Assembly (NCBI RefSeq): GCF_016612535.1
Contig: NZ_JAENXS010000001.1
Span: forward strand, 2,939,501-3,003,500
Direction: 5' to 3'
Source of the DNA: Bradyrhizobium diazoefficiens
Lineage (GTDB): Bacteria > Pseudomonadota > Alphaproteobacteria > Rhizobiales > Xanthobacteraceae
Length of the DNA: 64,000 bases
This document shows positions 26,593 through 36,035 of the stretch, one piece after another. The notes under the pieces are model-generated. The model made no database searches and was not told where the DNA came from. It worked only from the letters and a program-made list of their open reading frames with translations. The translations under genes were made by a program, and so were the position numbers. Position 1 is the first letter of the stretch, and each line of letters begins with the position of its first letter.

Positions 26593-28389
26593 TTAAGGGG
26601 ACTTGGCGGCAGTCGCGACTGCCTCAGCCGCTGTCACGCTGGGCCGTGCGTTCTGATTCACCATGAACTGGGCTTTCGCGAGCTCGGCGAAATGGCCGCC
26701 TTTGGCCACGAGTTCATCGAAAGTTCCGCTTTCGATCACCCGTCCGTTCTCGAACACCAGGATCCGCGTGGCATTGCGGATGGTGGAGAGGCGGTGGGCG
26801 ATCACGAAGGTGGTGCGGCCCTTCATCACTTCATCGAGAGCAGCGTTCACCTTGGCCTCGGTGACGGCATCGAGCGCGCTGGTCGCCTCGTCCAGGATCA
26901 GGATCGGCGGGTCCTTCAGCAGCGCGCGCGCTATCGACAGCCGCTGCCGCTCGCCGCCGGAGAGCATGCGGCCGCGTTCGCCGGCATTGGTCTCGAAGCC
27001 GCCGCTGCGCTCGATGAAGTCGAGCGCCTGCGCGCGCTCGGCCGCCTTGCGCATCTCGGCCTCGGTCGCATCCGGCTTGCCGACGCGCAAATTCTCCGCG
27101 ATCGAGCGGTTGAACAGCAGCGCTTCCTGGAACACGACGCCGATGTTTCGCCGCAGCGATGTCAGCGTAACGCCGCGCACGTCCATGCCGTCGATCCTGA
27201 TGAAGCCGGATTGCGGATCGAAGGCGCGATGCAGCAGCGCGATCGCAGTCGACTTGCCGGCGCCGGTCGGGCCGACCAGCGCGATGGTCTGGCCGGGCAG
27301 CGCGGTGAAGGAGAGGTCTTCGATCGCCGGCCGCTTGCCGTCATAGGAGAAGGTGACGTCGTTGAACTCGACCAGGCCGGAGAGCCGCCCCGCATCGATC
27401 GCATCGGGCCGGTCGTGCACCGCGGGCACGGCATCGAGCACGTTGAAGAACTCGCGCAGGCGCGGGGCTTCCATGAAGACGTTATTGATGAAGCTCACGA
27501 CCTGCTCGAGCTTCTGGATCAGCAAGGTCGCAAAGCTTACGAACATCACGATCTCGCCGACCGAGGTCAGGCCCTGGTCGTGCAGCGCGATGCCGAGCGT
27601 GAAGATCGCGAGCACCGTGATGGTGGTGGAGGCGCGCGTGATCACGGTGACGAGCGCCCACCACGACAGCACCGGCATCTGGGCCGCAAGCAACTGGTCG
27701 GCGATGGAGCGCAAGCCCTTCACCTCGGATTCGACGCGAACGAAACTCTGCACCAGCGCGACGTTGCCGAGCGCGTCGGAGGCGCGCGCGGAGAGCTCGC
27801 TGTATTGCTCCTCGACCGCCATCTGCATGCCGAAAGTCTTGCGCACGACGAAGGTCGTCAGCACGGTGAAGACGACGCAGAGCACGAACAGCAGGATCGC
27901 CATCCGCCAGTTCAAATAGAGCGACAGCGGCAAGAGCACCACCACCGACAGGATCGCGGCAAAGTGCTCGCGGAAGAAGCCGAGCCAGAGCCGCCACAGC
28001 GCGTCGGTGCCGTTGAGCATCACCTTCATCAGCCGGCCCGAATGGGTGCCGGAGTGGAAGGTCAGCGGCAGTTGCAAAATGTGCTCGAAATAGCTGGTCA
28101 GCACCGCCTGGCGCTGGCGGTGGGAGAGCCGGTCGGCCTGCAGCGCCACGATCGCGCTGCAGCCGATGGTGAACAGGCCGAACGCGACCCACGCCATGAG
28201 GAACGGCCAGGCCGAATTCGAGCCGGCGACCGTGTTGCCGGAGAGCACGTCGACGATCCGTCCGAACAGCACCGGCTCAGCGAATTGCGAGCCGGCCAGC
28301 AGGAGATTGGCGAATGCCAGGAGCCAGCCCAGCCGCGCCTCTTTGCCGAGGAGCTCGAGGACACGAGTGTAGAGGCTGAAGATGGACAT
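26593..28389 (-). CDS. ndvA: Cyclic beta-1,2-glucan ABC exporter (NdvA/ChvA)
   Basis: A 598-residue half-transporter: six membrane helices in the first 320 residues, then an ATPase domain. The start [20 protein letters not shown] and the conserved loop [20 protein letters not shown] identify the NdvA/ChvA glucan-export group. ATPase motifs: Walker [10 protein letters not shown], signature [10 protein letters not shown], Walker [13 protein letters not shown], and switch His in [12 protein letters not shown]. It moves cyclic glucan into the periplasm, important in osmotic adaptation and plant interaction in rhizobia. No glucan synthase (ndvB) is nearby. Confidence 0.93.
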   Translation of the reverse strand: MSIFSLYTRVLELLGKEARLGWLLAFANLLLAGSQFAEPVLFGRIVDVLSGNTVAGSNSAWPFLMAWVAFGLFTIGCSAIVALQADRLSHRQRQAVLTSYFEHILQLPLTFHSGTHSGRLMKVMLNGTDALWRLWLGFFREHFAAILSVVVLLPLSLYLNWRMAILLFVLCVVFTVLTTFVVRKTFGMQMAVEEQYSELSARASDALGNVALVQSFVRVESEVKGLRSIADQLLAAQMPVLSWWALVTVITRASTTITVLAIFTLGIALHDQGLTSVGEIVMFVSFATLLIQKLEQVVSFINNVFMEAPRLREFFNVLDAVPAVHDRPDAIDAGRLSGLVEFNDVTFSYDGKRPAIEDLSFTALPGQTIALVGPTGAGKSTAIALLHRAFDPQSGFIRIDGMDVRGVTLTSLRRNIGVVFQEALLFNRSIAENLRVGKPDATEAEMRKAAERAQALDFIERSGGFETNAGERGRMLSGGERQRLSIARALLKDPPILILDEATSALDAVTEAKVNAALDEVMKGRTTFVIAHRLSTIRNATRILVFENGRVIESGTFDELVAKGGHFAELAKAQFMVNQNARPSVTAAEAVATAAKSP

Positions 28390-28463
28390 ACGATACGCTG
28401 GACCGTGAGAAGGTCGTCAGTCAACCAGTTGAACGATTGCAAGGCTACACTGGTGTGGACGGC

Positions 28464-28775
28464 TCAGGCCACCTTCAAGGTGGGAATATGGCTGACGTCC
28501 ACCGTCTGTTCCGCGTGCCAGGTGTCGCAGGCAGCCTGCATCCGGACCCAGATCCCTGCGCCACCCCCAAACAGCTTTCCGACGCGCACCGCCACCTCCG
28601 GCGACAGTGGCTTCTTCTCTTCCATGATGTCGTGAAGGTGCTGTCTCGAAATGCCCAACAGGCGCGCGATCTCGACCTTGGTCTTGCCTGAGGCCGGCAG
28701 CATGTCCTCGCGAAGCACCGCGCCGGGATGAACGGGGCAGCGGCGGAGATTTCTCTTGGCAGGATATTCGACCAT
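28464..28775 (-). CDS. higA: HigA-type antitoxin, XRE family
   Basis: A 103-residue DNA-binding antitoxin. The segment RCPVHPGAVLREDMLPASGK is the hallmark of HigA (HPGE.L.E), followed by a helix-turn-helix (VEIARLLGISRQHLHDIMEE) and KPLSPEVAVRVGKLFGGGAG. The chosen ATG at 28775 matches the family start; upstream codons in the frame are part of the intergenic region and the toxin gene. It should neutralise HigB and repress the shared promoter. It lies 34 bases after the toxin gene. Confidence 0.88.
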   Translation of the reverse strand: MVEYPAKRNLRRCPVHPGAVLREDMLPASGKTKVEIARLLGISRQHLHDIMEEKKPLSPEVAVRVGKLFGGGAGIWVRMQAACDTWHAEQTVDVSHIPTLKVA

Positions 28776-28809
28776 GGCAGCTCCACGCCGAGTTACTCTC
28801 GGCTCGGTG

Positions 28810-29085
28810 TCAGTGATATTGCTCGAAATCGACCCGATATGCATTGCCGTTCTCGAATTCGAAAGTGATGCACCAAGGACCATTCACATGGACGGTGTAT
28901 CTGACCGGCTTCCCGTGCAGACGATGGAACTCAAAGCCGAGCACATTCATGTCCTCAGGAAGAGCGGCACTATCGAGTTGATCGAGCCATCGCAGGATTC
29001 TGGCGTGCATCTTCGAATCGATCTTTGCTGTCCTTCCCTTAGACCAAAGATCGCCAAGAGCCTTGTTCCGGAAAGACTTGATCAA
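28810..29085 (-). CDS. higB: HigB/RelE-type toxin
   Basis: A 91-residue RelE-superfamily mRNA interferase. LIKSFRNKALGDLWSKGRTA is the family start, so I place the start at the TTG at 29085 in place of the TTG at 29115 that opens the frame; this gives the usual 91-93 residue length. RILRWLDQLDSAALPEDMNV, FEFHRLHGKPVRYTVHVNGP and ITFEFENGNAYRVDFEQYH contain the conserved Arg/His/Tyr residues. It precedes its antitoxin, the inverted order typical of higBA. Confidence 0.87.
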   Translation of the reverse strand: MIKSFRNKALGDLWSKGRTAKIDSKMHARILRWLDQLDSAALPEDMNVLGFEFHRLHGKPVRYTVHVNGPWCITFEFENGNAYRVDFEQYH

Positions 29086-29113
29086 CGTGCTGCCAAAAGC
29101 TGATGCGAAGATC

Positions 29114-29142
29114 AACGTAAGCTATCTGCTTACAAACGTCAA
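29114..29142 (-). promoter_or_regulatory. higBA promoter with operator palindrome
   Basis: On the minus strand a TTGACG -35 box (29142-29137), a 17-base spacer and a TACGTT -10 box (29119-29114). The spacer holds a perfect inverted repeat GTAAGC-AGATA-GCTTAC (29133-29117), placed to block RNA polymerase when bound. This is the expected arrangement for HigA autorepression. It lies 29 bases or more before the toxin start. Confidence 0.6.
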
Positions 29143-29347
29143 CCGGTCGCCGGTTCCGCGTTGTTATGGCCTGATTCACGCCAACATGAACGGCTGATGA
29201 GCGGCGGTTGCGTCATGATCACGCAAGATCGTTCAGCTTGTGTTGGGGTTGGGGAACCCAACATGGGATGCGGGTGTTTGAAGGACATGAGCCTGTCTCG
29301 AGGCACCGTTGAAGGTCCCAAGGAGGGTCCAAGAGGAGATCCAAGTC

Positions 29348-29719
29348 ATGTTTGACCGATTTTCGAAGTGTGCCGGCCGCAAGGCCGTTCTCGCCACCGC
29401 GGCGGTGCTAGCGCTGACCAGCGTCGCTCCCACCGCATCGATCGCAGGCGGCCGTCACTGGCATGGCGGCGGCGGCGCGGCCTTTGCCGGCGCGGCCATT
29501 GCCGGCGCCATTGGCACTGGCCTTGCGATTGCCGCAACCCGTGACGCCTACGCCTATGACAACGGGCCCTATTATGGCGGTCCCGCCTATTACAGCGGAC
29601 CTGCCTACTATGGTGATGGACCCTATTACGGTCCGGGCCCAAACTATCAATATCAGCGCTATGGCGGCACGGCTCCGTCCGAGCTCTGCGGCCAGGGCTA
29701 CTACACCAACTGCTACTAG
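29348..29719 (+). CDS. Secreted Gly/Tyr-rich protein of unknown function
   Basis: A 123-residue exported protein. The start at 29348 has a GGAGATCCAAGTC ribosome site; the GTG opening the frame does not. The signal region (AVLATAAVLALTSVAPTASIA) is followed by a Gly/Ala hydrophobic stretch (AAFAGAAIAGAIGTGLAIAA), perhaps a membrane segment, then low-complexity repeats of YYGGPAYYSGPAYYGDGPYY and a Cys-containing end (ELCGQGYYTNCY). Similar Gly/Tyr-rich BA14K-like or surface proteins are common in rhizobia. Function unknown. Confidence 0.72.
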   Translation: MFDRFSKCAGRKAVLATAAVLALTSVAPTASIAGGRHWHGGGGAAFAGAAIAGAIGTGLAIAATRDAYAYDNGPYYGGPAYYSGPAYYGDGPYYGPGPNYQYQRYGGTAPSELCGQGYYTNCY

Positions 29720-29743
29720 CTTTAGCTACGAAGGATTGACCAC

Positions 29744-29778
29744 AACAGGCTGTCGTGCTTGCCGCGACGGCCTGTTTT
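29744..29778 (+). terminator. Rho-independent terminator
   Basis: A 12-bp stem AACAGGCTGTCG / CGACGGCCTGTT (one G-U pair), 9-base loop, then a short T run. It lies 24 bases after the stop of the Gly/Tyr-rich protein. Confidence 0.7.
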
Positions 29779-29835
29779 GCCTTTATTGTCGGGCGTTAAC
29801 GCGCTCGCCATTGCTTTAGAGTAGTTTTCAGAACC

Positions 29836-30240
29836 ATGAGTGATTCGCTTGAGCGGCTATATCTGGCTGTGCTCGCGGCCAGAGATCTTGATCCGGCAAC
29901 ATCGCGTACGGCCCGGCTGTTTCAGCGTGGGCCCTCCAAAATGGCGAAAAAGCTGGCCGAGGAGGCGATCGAGGTCGCGATCGACGCCGTCAACGGCGAC
30001 AGCAAGGCCGTGGTCCGGGAAAGCGCCGATCTGCTTTACAATCTCACCGTGCTCTGGGCCTCGGCCGGCGTGCGTCCTGAAGACGTCTGGCGCGAGATGT
30101 CGCGGCGCGAGGACATGCTCGGCATTGCCGAGAAGCTGCCCAAATCGCCGATGAAGCTGCCCAAAGTCGCGTCACCGTCCATCTCTGCCCGGCGGCCAAT
30201 TGCCGCGCTCGAGGGCCGCGCGGCGCGCAAGCGGCACTAA
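29836..30240 (+). CDS. Phosphoribosyl-ATP pyrophosphohydrolase-like protein (HisE family)
   Basis: A 134-residue all-alpha NTP pyrophosphohydrolase of the HisE/MazG group. The metal-binding motif is AKKLAEEAIEVAIDAVNGDS (E-E-x-x-E) with partner VVRESADLLYNLTVLWAS (E-x-x-D). This is the full HisE core of about 95 residues, then a 35-residue Pro/Arg/Lys-rich tail not seen in the usual HisE. It is isolated from any his gene, so it may be a second HisE copy or a house-cleaning enzyme acting on another nucleotide. Confidence 0.82.
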   Translation: MSDSLERLYLAVLAARDLDPATSRTARLFQRGPSKMAKKLAEEAIEVAIDAVNGDSKAVVRESADLLYNLTVLWASAGVRPEDVWREMSRREDMLGIAEKLPKSPMKLPKVASPSISARRPIAALEGRAARKRH

Positions 30241-30337
30241 AGCGCGATGAAATTGGGTCGAAGCGTCATCGCGCTTTAGGTCGTTGTTTGAGCGTGATCT
30301 TTTCGGAAAACCGCTACACACTTTTCCGGATCACGCT
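30239..30337. repeat. Two adjacent palindromes, family E (AGCGCGATGA and TTTTCGGAAAA types)
   Basis: First a 12-bp perfect stem AAAGCGCGATGA / TCATCGCGCTTT (30239-30277), which provides the end of the stop codon of the upstream gene. Next AGCGTGATC-TTTTCGGAAAA ... TTTTCCGGATCACGCT (30291-30337). The second module is widespread in Rhizobiales intergenic DNA. Confidence 0.75.
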
Positions 30338-30396
30338 AGAACCGTCACAAAACTGGCGATGGACAAATCCGTCCCATGGTGCTTCATCGCGGCGCC

Positions 30397-30978
30397 ATGC
30401 TCAAACGTATCTACGACTGGTGCATCGACGCCGCTCACAAGCCCTACGCGCTCTGGATCCTGGGTGCCGTGGCCTTCGCCGAAAGCTCATTCTTTCCGGT
30501 CCCACCGGACGTGATGCTGGCGCCGATGTCGTTGGCGCGCCCGCAGCGCGCATGGATGTTTGCAGCCATTTGCACTGCGGCTTCAGTGGCGGGCGGCGTC
30601 CTGGGTTATGCCATTGGCTCATTACTCTACGACTCGGTCGGCCTGTGGCTGATCCATCTCTATGGGCTTGGCGACAAGATTGATGCGTTTCGCGACTCCT
30701 ACGCCAAGTGGGGTGCCGTCATCATCATCGGCAAAGGGCTCACGCCCATCCCGTACAAGCTCGTCACCATCGCTTCGGGATTTGCCGGCTACAACATCTG
30801 GCTATTCGTGCTGTGTTCTATTGTCGGCCGTGGCATTCGGTTTTTTCTGGCAGCGATAGTCATCAATCGCTATGGCGATTGGATCCGGGTCAGGCTCGAG
30901 CGAAATCTCGGCTTGTGGGTCGCGCTCGGCGCCCTGGTGCTGGTGCTCGGCTTCGTCGTGGCGATCAAGCTGATCTAG
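30397..30978 (+). CDS. YqaA/DedA-family membrane protein
   Basis: A 193-residue inner-membrane protein of the SNARE-associated (DedA, PF09335) superfamily, YqaA branch. It has about five hydrophobic segments and the conserved motif FAESSFFPVPPDVMLAPMSL near residue 30 and IIIGKGLTPIPYKLVTIASG near residue 115, the re-entrant helix region (G..P.P....T..AG). Members are thought to be lipid or cation transport proteins. Start ATG at 30397 or 30376, neither with a strong ribosome site. Confidence 0.85.
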   Translation: MLKRIYDWCIDAAHKPYALWILGAVAFAESSFFPVPPDVMLAPMSLARPQRAWMFAAICTAASVAGGVLGYAIGSLLYDSVGLWLIHLYGLGDKIDAFRDSYAKWGAVIIIGKGLTPIPYKLVTIASGFAGYNIWLFVLCSIVGRGIRFFLAAIVINRYGDWIRVRLERNLGLWVALGALVLVLGFVVAIKLI

Positions 30979-31032
30979 GATTTGGATCCACAGCGCTTTG
31001 ACGCCGCGCCGGCTTCGGCTACGGTTGCCGGC

Positions 31033-31563
31033 ATGATGGTTCGATCCGGCAATCCGGTCCTGCGGCTCGGGACGCTGACTTCAGGAGTGCTGTTGGCCCT
31101 GCTCGCTGCCGGCGGGCCCGGATGGCCACAATCGGCGCCGCCGACGTTCGGTCTGCAGGAACAGGGGCCGCAGGCCGCGCCGCCGCCATCGACGCCCGCT
31201 GCGCCGGCGCGTGAGGACAGTCCCGGGCTGATCCACGAAATGGGCAAGCTGTTCGACAAGCTGCCCTCGATTCTGCCGCCGATCAAAAGCCCACGCGAGA
31301 CCATGAACGATCTGTCGCGGCTGGCGCGGCCGTCCACCATGGTGTCGGGACGCGTGGCCTGTCCGGTTTCCTCCAACGGTGCGCCCGACTGCAAGCTCGC
31401 CGCCGACCAGCTTTGCCAGAGCAAGAGCTACAAGGAAGGCAAGAGCCTGAACACCGATTCCGCCGAGAAATGCTCGGCCAAGGTTCTCATTCCGGGCAGG
31501 CAACGCAAACCGGATGATTGCCGTACCGATACCGTCGTCACCAGCGCGCTGTGCCAGAACTGA
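31033..31563 (+). CDS. Secreted proline-rich protein of unknown function
   Basis: A 176-residue exported protein. The start at 31033 gives a signal peptide (LRLGTLTSGVLLALLAAGGP). Then a Pro/Ala/Gln linker (QGPQAAPPPSTPAAPARED), a short amphipathic segment (GLIHEMGKLFDKLPSILPPI), and a C-terminal domain with five cysteines (RVACPVSS, PDCKLAADQLCQSKSYKEG, EKCSAKV, DDCRTDT, SALCQN) probably joined by disulfides. Its last codons overlap an open frame leading into aspA, but aspA starts 37 bases later. No named family. Confidence 0.75.
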   Translation: MMVRSGNPVLRLGTLTSGVLLALLAAGGPGWPQSAPPTFGLQEQGPQAAPPPSTPAAPAREDSPGLIHEMGKLFDKLPSILPPIKSPRETMNDLSRLARPSTMVSGRVACPVSSNGAPDCKLAADQLCQSKSYKEGKSLNTDSAEKCSAKVLIPGRQRKPDDCRTDTVVTSALCQN

Positions 31564-31600
31564 TGCGAGTGAGCCCGCGCGCGAGCAGCAAGGAGCGCCC

Positions 31601-33001
<1,401 letters not shown>

Positions 33002-33023
33002 TCTCATCGCTCGCAGGTGCCAC

Positions 33024-33143
33024 ACCTCTCCCACAGGGAGAGGTCGGCGCGTAGCGCCGGGTGAGGGGTTACGCTCGCTCGTGGGACTTGATCCCCTCAC
33101 CCGAATTGCTGCGCAATTCGACCTCTCCTTACGGGAGAGGTGA
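33024..33143. repeat. Palindromic intergenic repeat, family F (ACCTCTCCC type)
   Basis: A 120-base element with ends ACCTCTCCCACAGGGAGAGGT and ACCTCTCCTTACGGGAGAGGT, and an inner pair GGGTGAGGGG / CCCCTCACCC. It fills most of the 280 bases between aspA and the nitronate monooxygenase gene. Confidence 0.8.
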
Positions 33144-33281
33144 GAGAGGAATTCCGCGGGTTGGAATTGCGGTAACGGCGTCCGCCACGGCGGCAAAACG
33201 CAATACTTGACAGTGGAAAGATTGCCTTGTTGGTATGGCTCCCAACCTTCAATGCGTCTGCCAACCAAGGATCGTTCCGCA

Positions 33282-34250
33282 ATGTCCATGCCTGCTCTGT
33301 TCAAGGGACGCCTGTCGATCCCCGTGATCGGTTCGCCGCTCTTCATCATCTCGGTGCCCGATCTCGTGATCGCACAGTGCAAGGCGGGTGTGGTCGGCTC
33401 GTTTCCGTCGCTGAACGCGCGGCCGCCGGAGCTGCTCGACGAATGGCTGGCGCGGATCACCGAAGAGCTCGCGGCCTATGACCGCGCCCATCCCGACAAG
33501 CCGTCGGCGCCGTTCGCGGTCAATCAGATCGTGCACAAGTCGAACAACCGGCTCGACCACGACATGCAGCTCTGCTCCAAGTACAAGGTGCCGATGGTGA
33601 TCTCGTCGCTCGGCGCGCGCGAGGAGCTCAATCAGGCCGTGCACGGCTGGGGCGGCATCGTCTTCCACGACGTGATCAACCAGAAATTCGCCCACAAGGC
33701 GATCGAGAAGGGCGCCGACGGCCTGATCCTGGTCTCGGCCGGCGCCGGCGGCCATGCCGGCACCATCTCGCCGCTCGCCTTCGTCGCCGAGACCCGAAAG
33801 TGGTTCGACGGTCCGATCGCGCTGTCGGGTGCGATCGGCAACGGCAAGGCGATCCGCGCCGCACGCATTCTCGGCGCCGACTTCGCCTATATCGGCTCCG
33901 CCTTCATCGCGACCAAGGAAGCCAACGCGGTCGAGACGTACAAGGAGATGATCGCCGGCTCGACGGCCGACGACATCGTCTACTCCAACCTGTTCACCGG
34001 CGTGCACGGCAATTATCTGAAGCCGTCGATCCTCGCCGCCGGCATGGATCCGGAAAACCTGCCGACCTCCGATCCTTCCAAGATGAACTTCGGCACCGAC
34101 GCCTCCGGCGAGCGCGCCAAGCCGAAAGCCTGGAAGGAAATCTGGGGAAGCGGCCAGGGCATCGGCAGCGTCGAGGGCATCGTGCCCGCAGCCGAGATGA
34201 TCGCGCGTTTCAAGAAGGAGTACGACGAGGCGATCGATCCGCCGCTGTAA
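33282..34250 (+). CDS. Nitronate monooxygenase (FMN-dependent)
   Basis: A 322-residue TIM-barrel flavoenzyme. It has the 2-nitropropane dioxygenase pattern: SIPVIGSPLFIISVPDLVIA at the start, FHDVINQKFAHKAIEKGADG, the flavin and substrate motif LVSAGAGGHAGTISPLAF near residue 150, and GPIALSGAIGNGKAIRAARI with GADFAYIGSAFIATKEA binding the FMN phosphate. It detoxifies nitroalkanes or propionate-3-nitronate in the cytoplasm. The start is at 33282, though a Met two codons later is possible. Confidence 0.92.
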   Translation: MSMPALFKGRLSIPVIGSPLFIISVPDLVIAQCKAGVVGSFPSLNARPPELLDEWLARITEELAAYDRAHPDKPSAPFAVNQIVHKSNNRLDHDMQLCSKYKVPMVISSLGAREELNQAVHGWGGIVFHDVINQKFAHKAIEKGADGLILVSAGAGGHAGTISPLAFVAETRKWFDGPIALSGAIGNGKAIRAARILGADFAYIGSAFIATKEANAVETYKEMIAGSTADDIVYSNLFTGVHGNYLKPSILAAGMDPENLPTSDPSKMNFGTDASGERAKPKAWKEIWGSGQGIGSVEGIVPAAEMIARFKKEYDEAIDPPL

Positions 34251-34256
34251 ATTCTG

Positions 34257-34301
34257 GTCGTCCCGGCCTGGTGCGCAAATTGCGCACCAGGCCGGGACGA
34301 C
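34257..34301. repeat. Perfect 45-bp palindrome
   Basis: Two 22-base arms (GTCGTCCCGGCCTGGTGCGC plus AA, and its exact complement) around a single central base. It begins seven bases after the nitronate monooxygenase stop codon and could act as a terminator hairpin, though without a T run. Confidence 0.9.
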
Positions 34302-34339
34302 ACCATTTGCTGAACTCCGAATATGCCCACGGAGAAACG

Positions 34340-35113
34340 ATGACCGCCATCTACCGCGTCGACGGCAACAGCGTCGTCACCAGCCCTGATGCCGCGGGGC
34401 CATGGGACCGGCGCATGCAGCACGGCTCGGCGCCGTCCGCGCTGGTGACGTGGGCGGCGGAGCGCATTCCGACGCCAGTGCCGATGAACATTGCGCGCGT
34501 CACCATCGATTTGATGCGCCCGGTGCCGGTGGCACCGCTCACGATTGAGAGCGAGGTTCTGCGCGAGGGCCGCAAGATCCAGCTCTGTGAAATCAGGCTG
34601 CTCGCCGACGGCGTGCAGGTTGTCGGCGCCACCGTGCTCAAGATCAAGCAGCACGCGCTGCCGTTGCCTGATGACGTCAGGGATTTGCCGGTCATGCTGC
34701 CGTCGCCAGAGGATTCGCTGGTCGAGGACGGCCACGGCGCGACCAGTCCGTTCGCGGGCATGGTCTCGATGCGCGCCGCGCGCGGCCGCTTCGGCCAGGC
34801 TGGCGCCGGCGCGATCTGGTTTCGCCTCGACCATCCGCTGGTCGCAGGCGAAGCTGTCTCACAGGCGATGCGCGCCGTGATCGCTGCCGATTTCTCCAAC
34901 GGCACCGCCTCGACGCTCGACTTCCGTGCCTGGACCTACATCAACGCCGACCTCACGGTGAGCCTCGCGCGCCAGCCGGTCGGTGATTGGATCTTGCTCG
35001 ACGGCGAATCCTGGATCGGCCCCGACGGCGCCGGGCTCGCGATATCGCGGCTGGCCGACCGCCAGGGCTATTTCGGCCGCGCGGTGCAGAGTCTGGTGAT
35101 CGAGAAGCGGTGA
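34340..35113 (+). CDS. Acyl-CoA thioesterase (double hotdog)
   Basis: A 257-residue protein with two hotdog units, the TesB-like / thioesterase-family-protein layout. The frame begins at ATG 34340 (GGAGAAACG ribosome site); the longer open frame upstream overlaps the preceding gene. Recognisable parts: RMQHGSAPSALVTWAAERIP near residue 26 (HGG position occupied by HGS), MRPVPVAPLTIESEVLREGR, and the second unit WTYINADLTVSLARQPVGDW with WIGPDGAGLAISRLADRQGY. It hydrolyses acyl-CoA in the cytoplasm; chain length unknown. Confidence 0.83.
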   Translation: MTAIYRVDGNSVVTSPDAAGPWDRRMQHGSAPSALVTWAAERIPTPVPMNIARVTIDLMRPVPVAPLTIESEVLREGRKIQLCEIRLLADGVQVVGATVLKIKQHALPLPDDVRDLPVMLPSPEDSLVEDGHGATSPFAGMVSMRAARGRFGQAGAGAIWFRLDHPLVAGEAVSQAMRAVIAADFSNGTASTLDFRAWTYINADLTVSLARQPVGDWILLDGESWIGPDGAGLAISRLADRQGYFGRAVQSLVIEKR

Positions 35114-35218
35114 GCGTCACCGTAAGCACTGCTGTTGCTGCGTGGGCCGATTGAACGGCAGGCTTCCGCCGCCGCGGAAGGGATGCTTGGTCGTGTTCGA
35201 CCAGGGCATCCTGCCTGT

Positions 35219-35317
35219 TCACAGCCCGTAGAAGATCTTGATCTCCCACAGCACCACGATGATGGCCGTGATCAACGTGACCGCGGCGACCGCACTTTCC
35301 AGGGAAGCGACTCTCAT
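35219..35317 (-). CDS. 32-residue single-helix membrane peptide
   Basis: A small open frame starting at ATG with a GCGGAGTGAGCA ribosome site. The sequence starts MRVASLESAVAAVTLITAII and ends VVLWEIKIFYGL. It is a single hydrophobic helix of about 20 residues flanked by a short N-terminus and a C-terminal Lys. It stands alone, so it is not a fragment of a longer gene. Such tiny membrane proteins often regulate transporters or kinases. It could also be chance, although the good ribosome site and complete hydrophobic helix speak for a gene. Confidence 0.5.
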   Translation of the reverse strand: MRVASLESAVAAVTLITAIIVVLWEIKIFYGL

Positions 35318-35654
35318 TGCTCACTCCGCTTCCCAGCCCCATTAGCGGTCTAATTGATTCCCTGATTCGCCGGCAATCGGACGGCCACCACAGATACGTA
35401 CTCCGCCATGCATTGTGGTGCCGAGGCCACAACGACACCGTAAAATCCCGGGGGTTTGACCCCACCATCCGGTCCCGTCTGCTCCAGCAGCCTGTGCGGT
35501 ATCGCACCAGGGCGCGCGATATCGCCGGTCGCGTCCCGCGCCCCTCAGCACGGTCCCGCATGGCTCCGCGCGCCCCGCGCTTAACGGCAGATTAACCATC
35601 GCCGGCCAAGAATCCCTGTCACGGCCGCCAATCGGGACCGAGAGGGACAGGCGA
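35318..35654. other. Gene-free stretch of 337 bases
   Basis: No convincing coding frame, RNA gene or repeat seen. It must hold the promoter of the small membrane peptide (minus strand) and of the 82-residue protein gene (plus strand), which has a GAGAGGGACAG ribosome site. Confidence 0.6.
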
Positions 35655-35903
35655 ATGGATTTCGATTTTCTCAACAGCAAGACAGCCGCAACGCTGGACG
35701 AAATCCGCGGCCGCGTCGCCCATGCACTGGCCCGCCATCCACTGTGCCGCAACGTCCGGTTCGACATCCTCAGCGTCCCCCGCACCCGCCGGGGCGGCAA
35801 TTGGACGGTGACGCTGCAATCGGTCGAGCCGCGCGCGGTCTGGGAGGCGTCCGAGATCGTCGCCGACATCCAGGACTCCTACGATCTAGCCGCCGCTGCC
35901 TGA
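35655..35903 (+). CDS. Small conserved protein of unknown function
   Basis: An 82-residue soluble protein (MDFDFLNSKTAATLDEIRGR...). The middle reads CRNVRFDILSVPRTRRGGNW followed by TVTLQSVEPRAVWEASEIVA, an alpha-beta pattern that could make a small dimer. There are no metal ligands or signal sequence. A ribosome site GAGAGGGACAGGCGA precedes ATG. It resembles small proteins conserved in Bradyrhizobium. Confidence 0.68.
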   Translation: MDFDFLNSKTAATLDEIRGRVAHALARHPLCRNVRFDILSVPRTRRGGNWTVTLQSVEPRAVWEASEIVADIQDSYDLAAAA

Positions 35904-36035
35904 TTTCACTTGGCTTTCGGTCTTGTCGCGGGAGGCATTGTGATTGTCGCCGCAAAGGCACACTCAAGCCTTAATTCGTGCCCTTTTCCCGGGCATCTCT
36001 AACAACATCGTGAAGCGGTTCTTCCGGAGAGACGT

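Noticed and set aside
26590..28635. 681-residue plus-strand open frame across ndvA
   Set aside because: Antisense shadow of an ABC exporter; repeated Arg/His/Asp/Gln composition.
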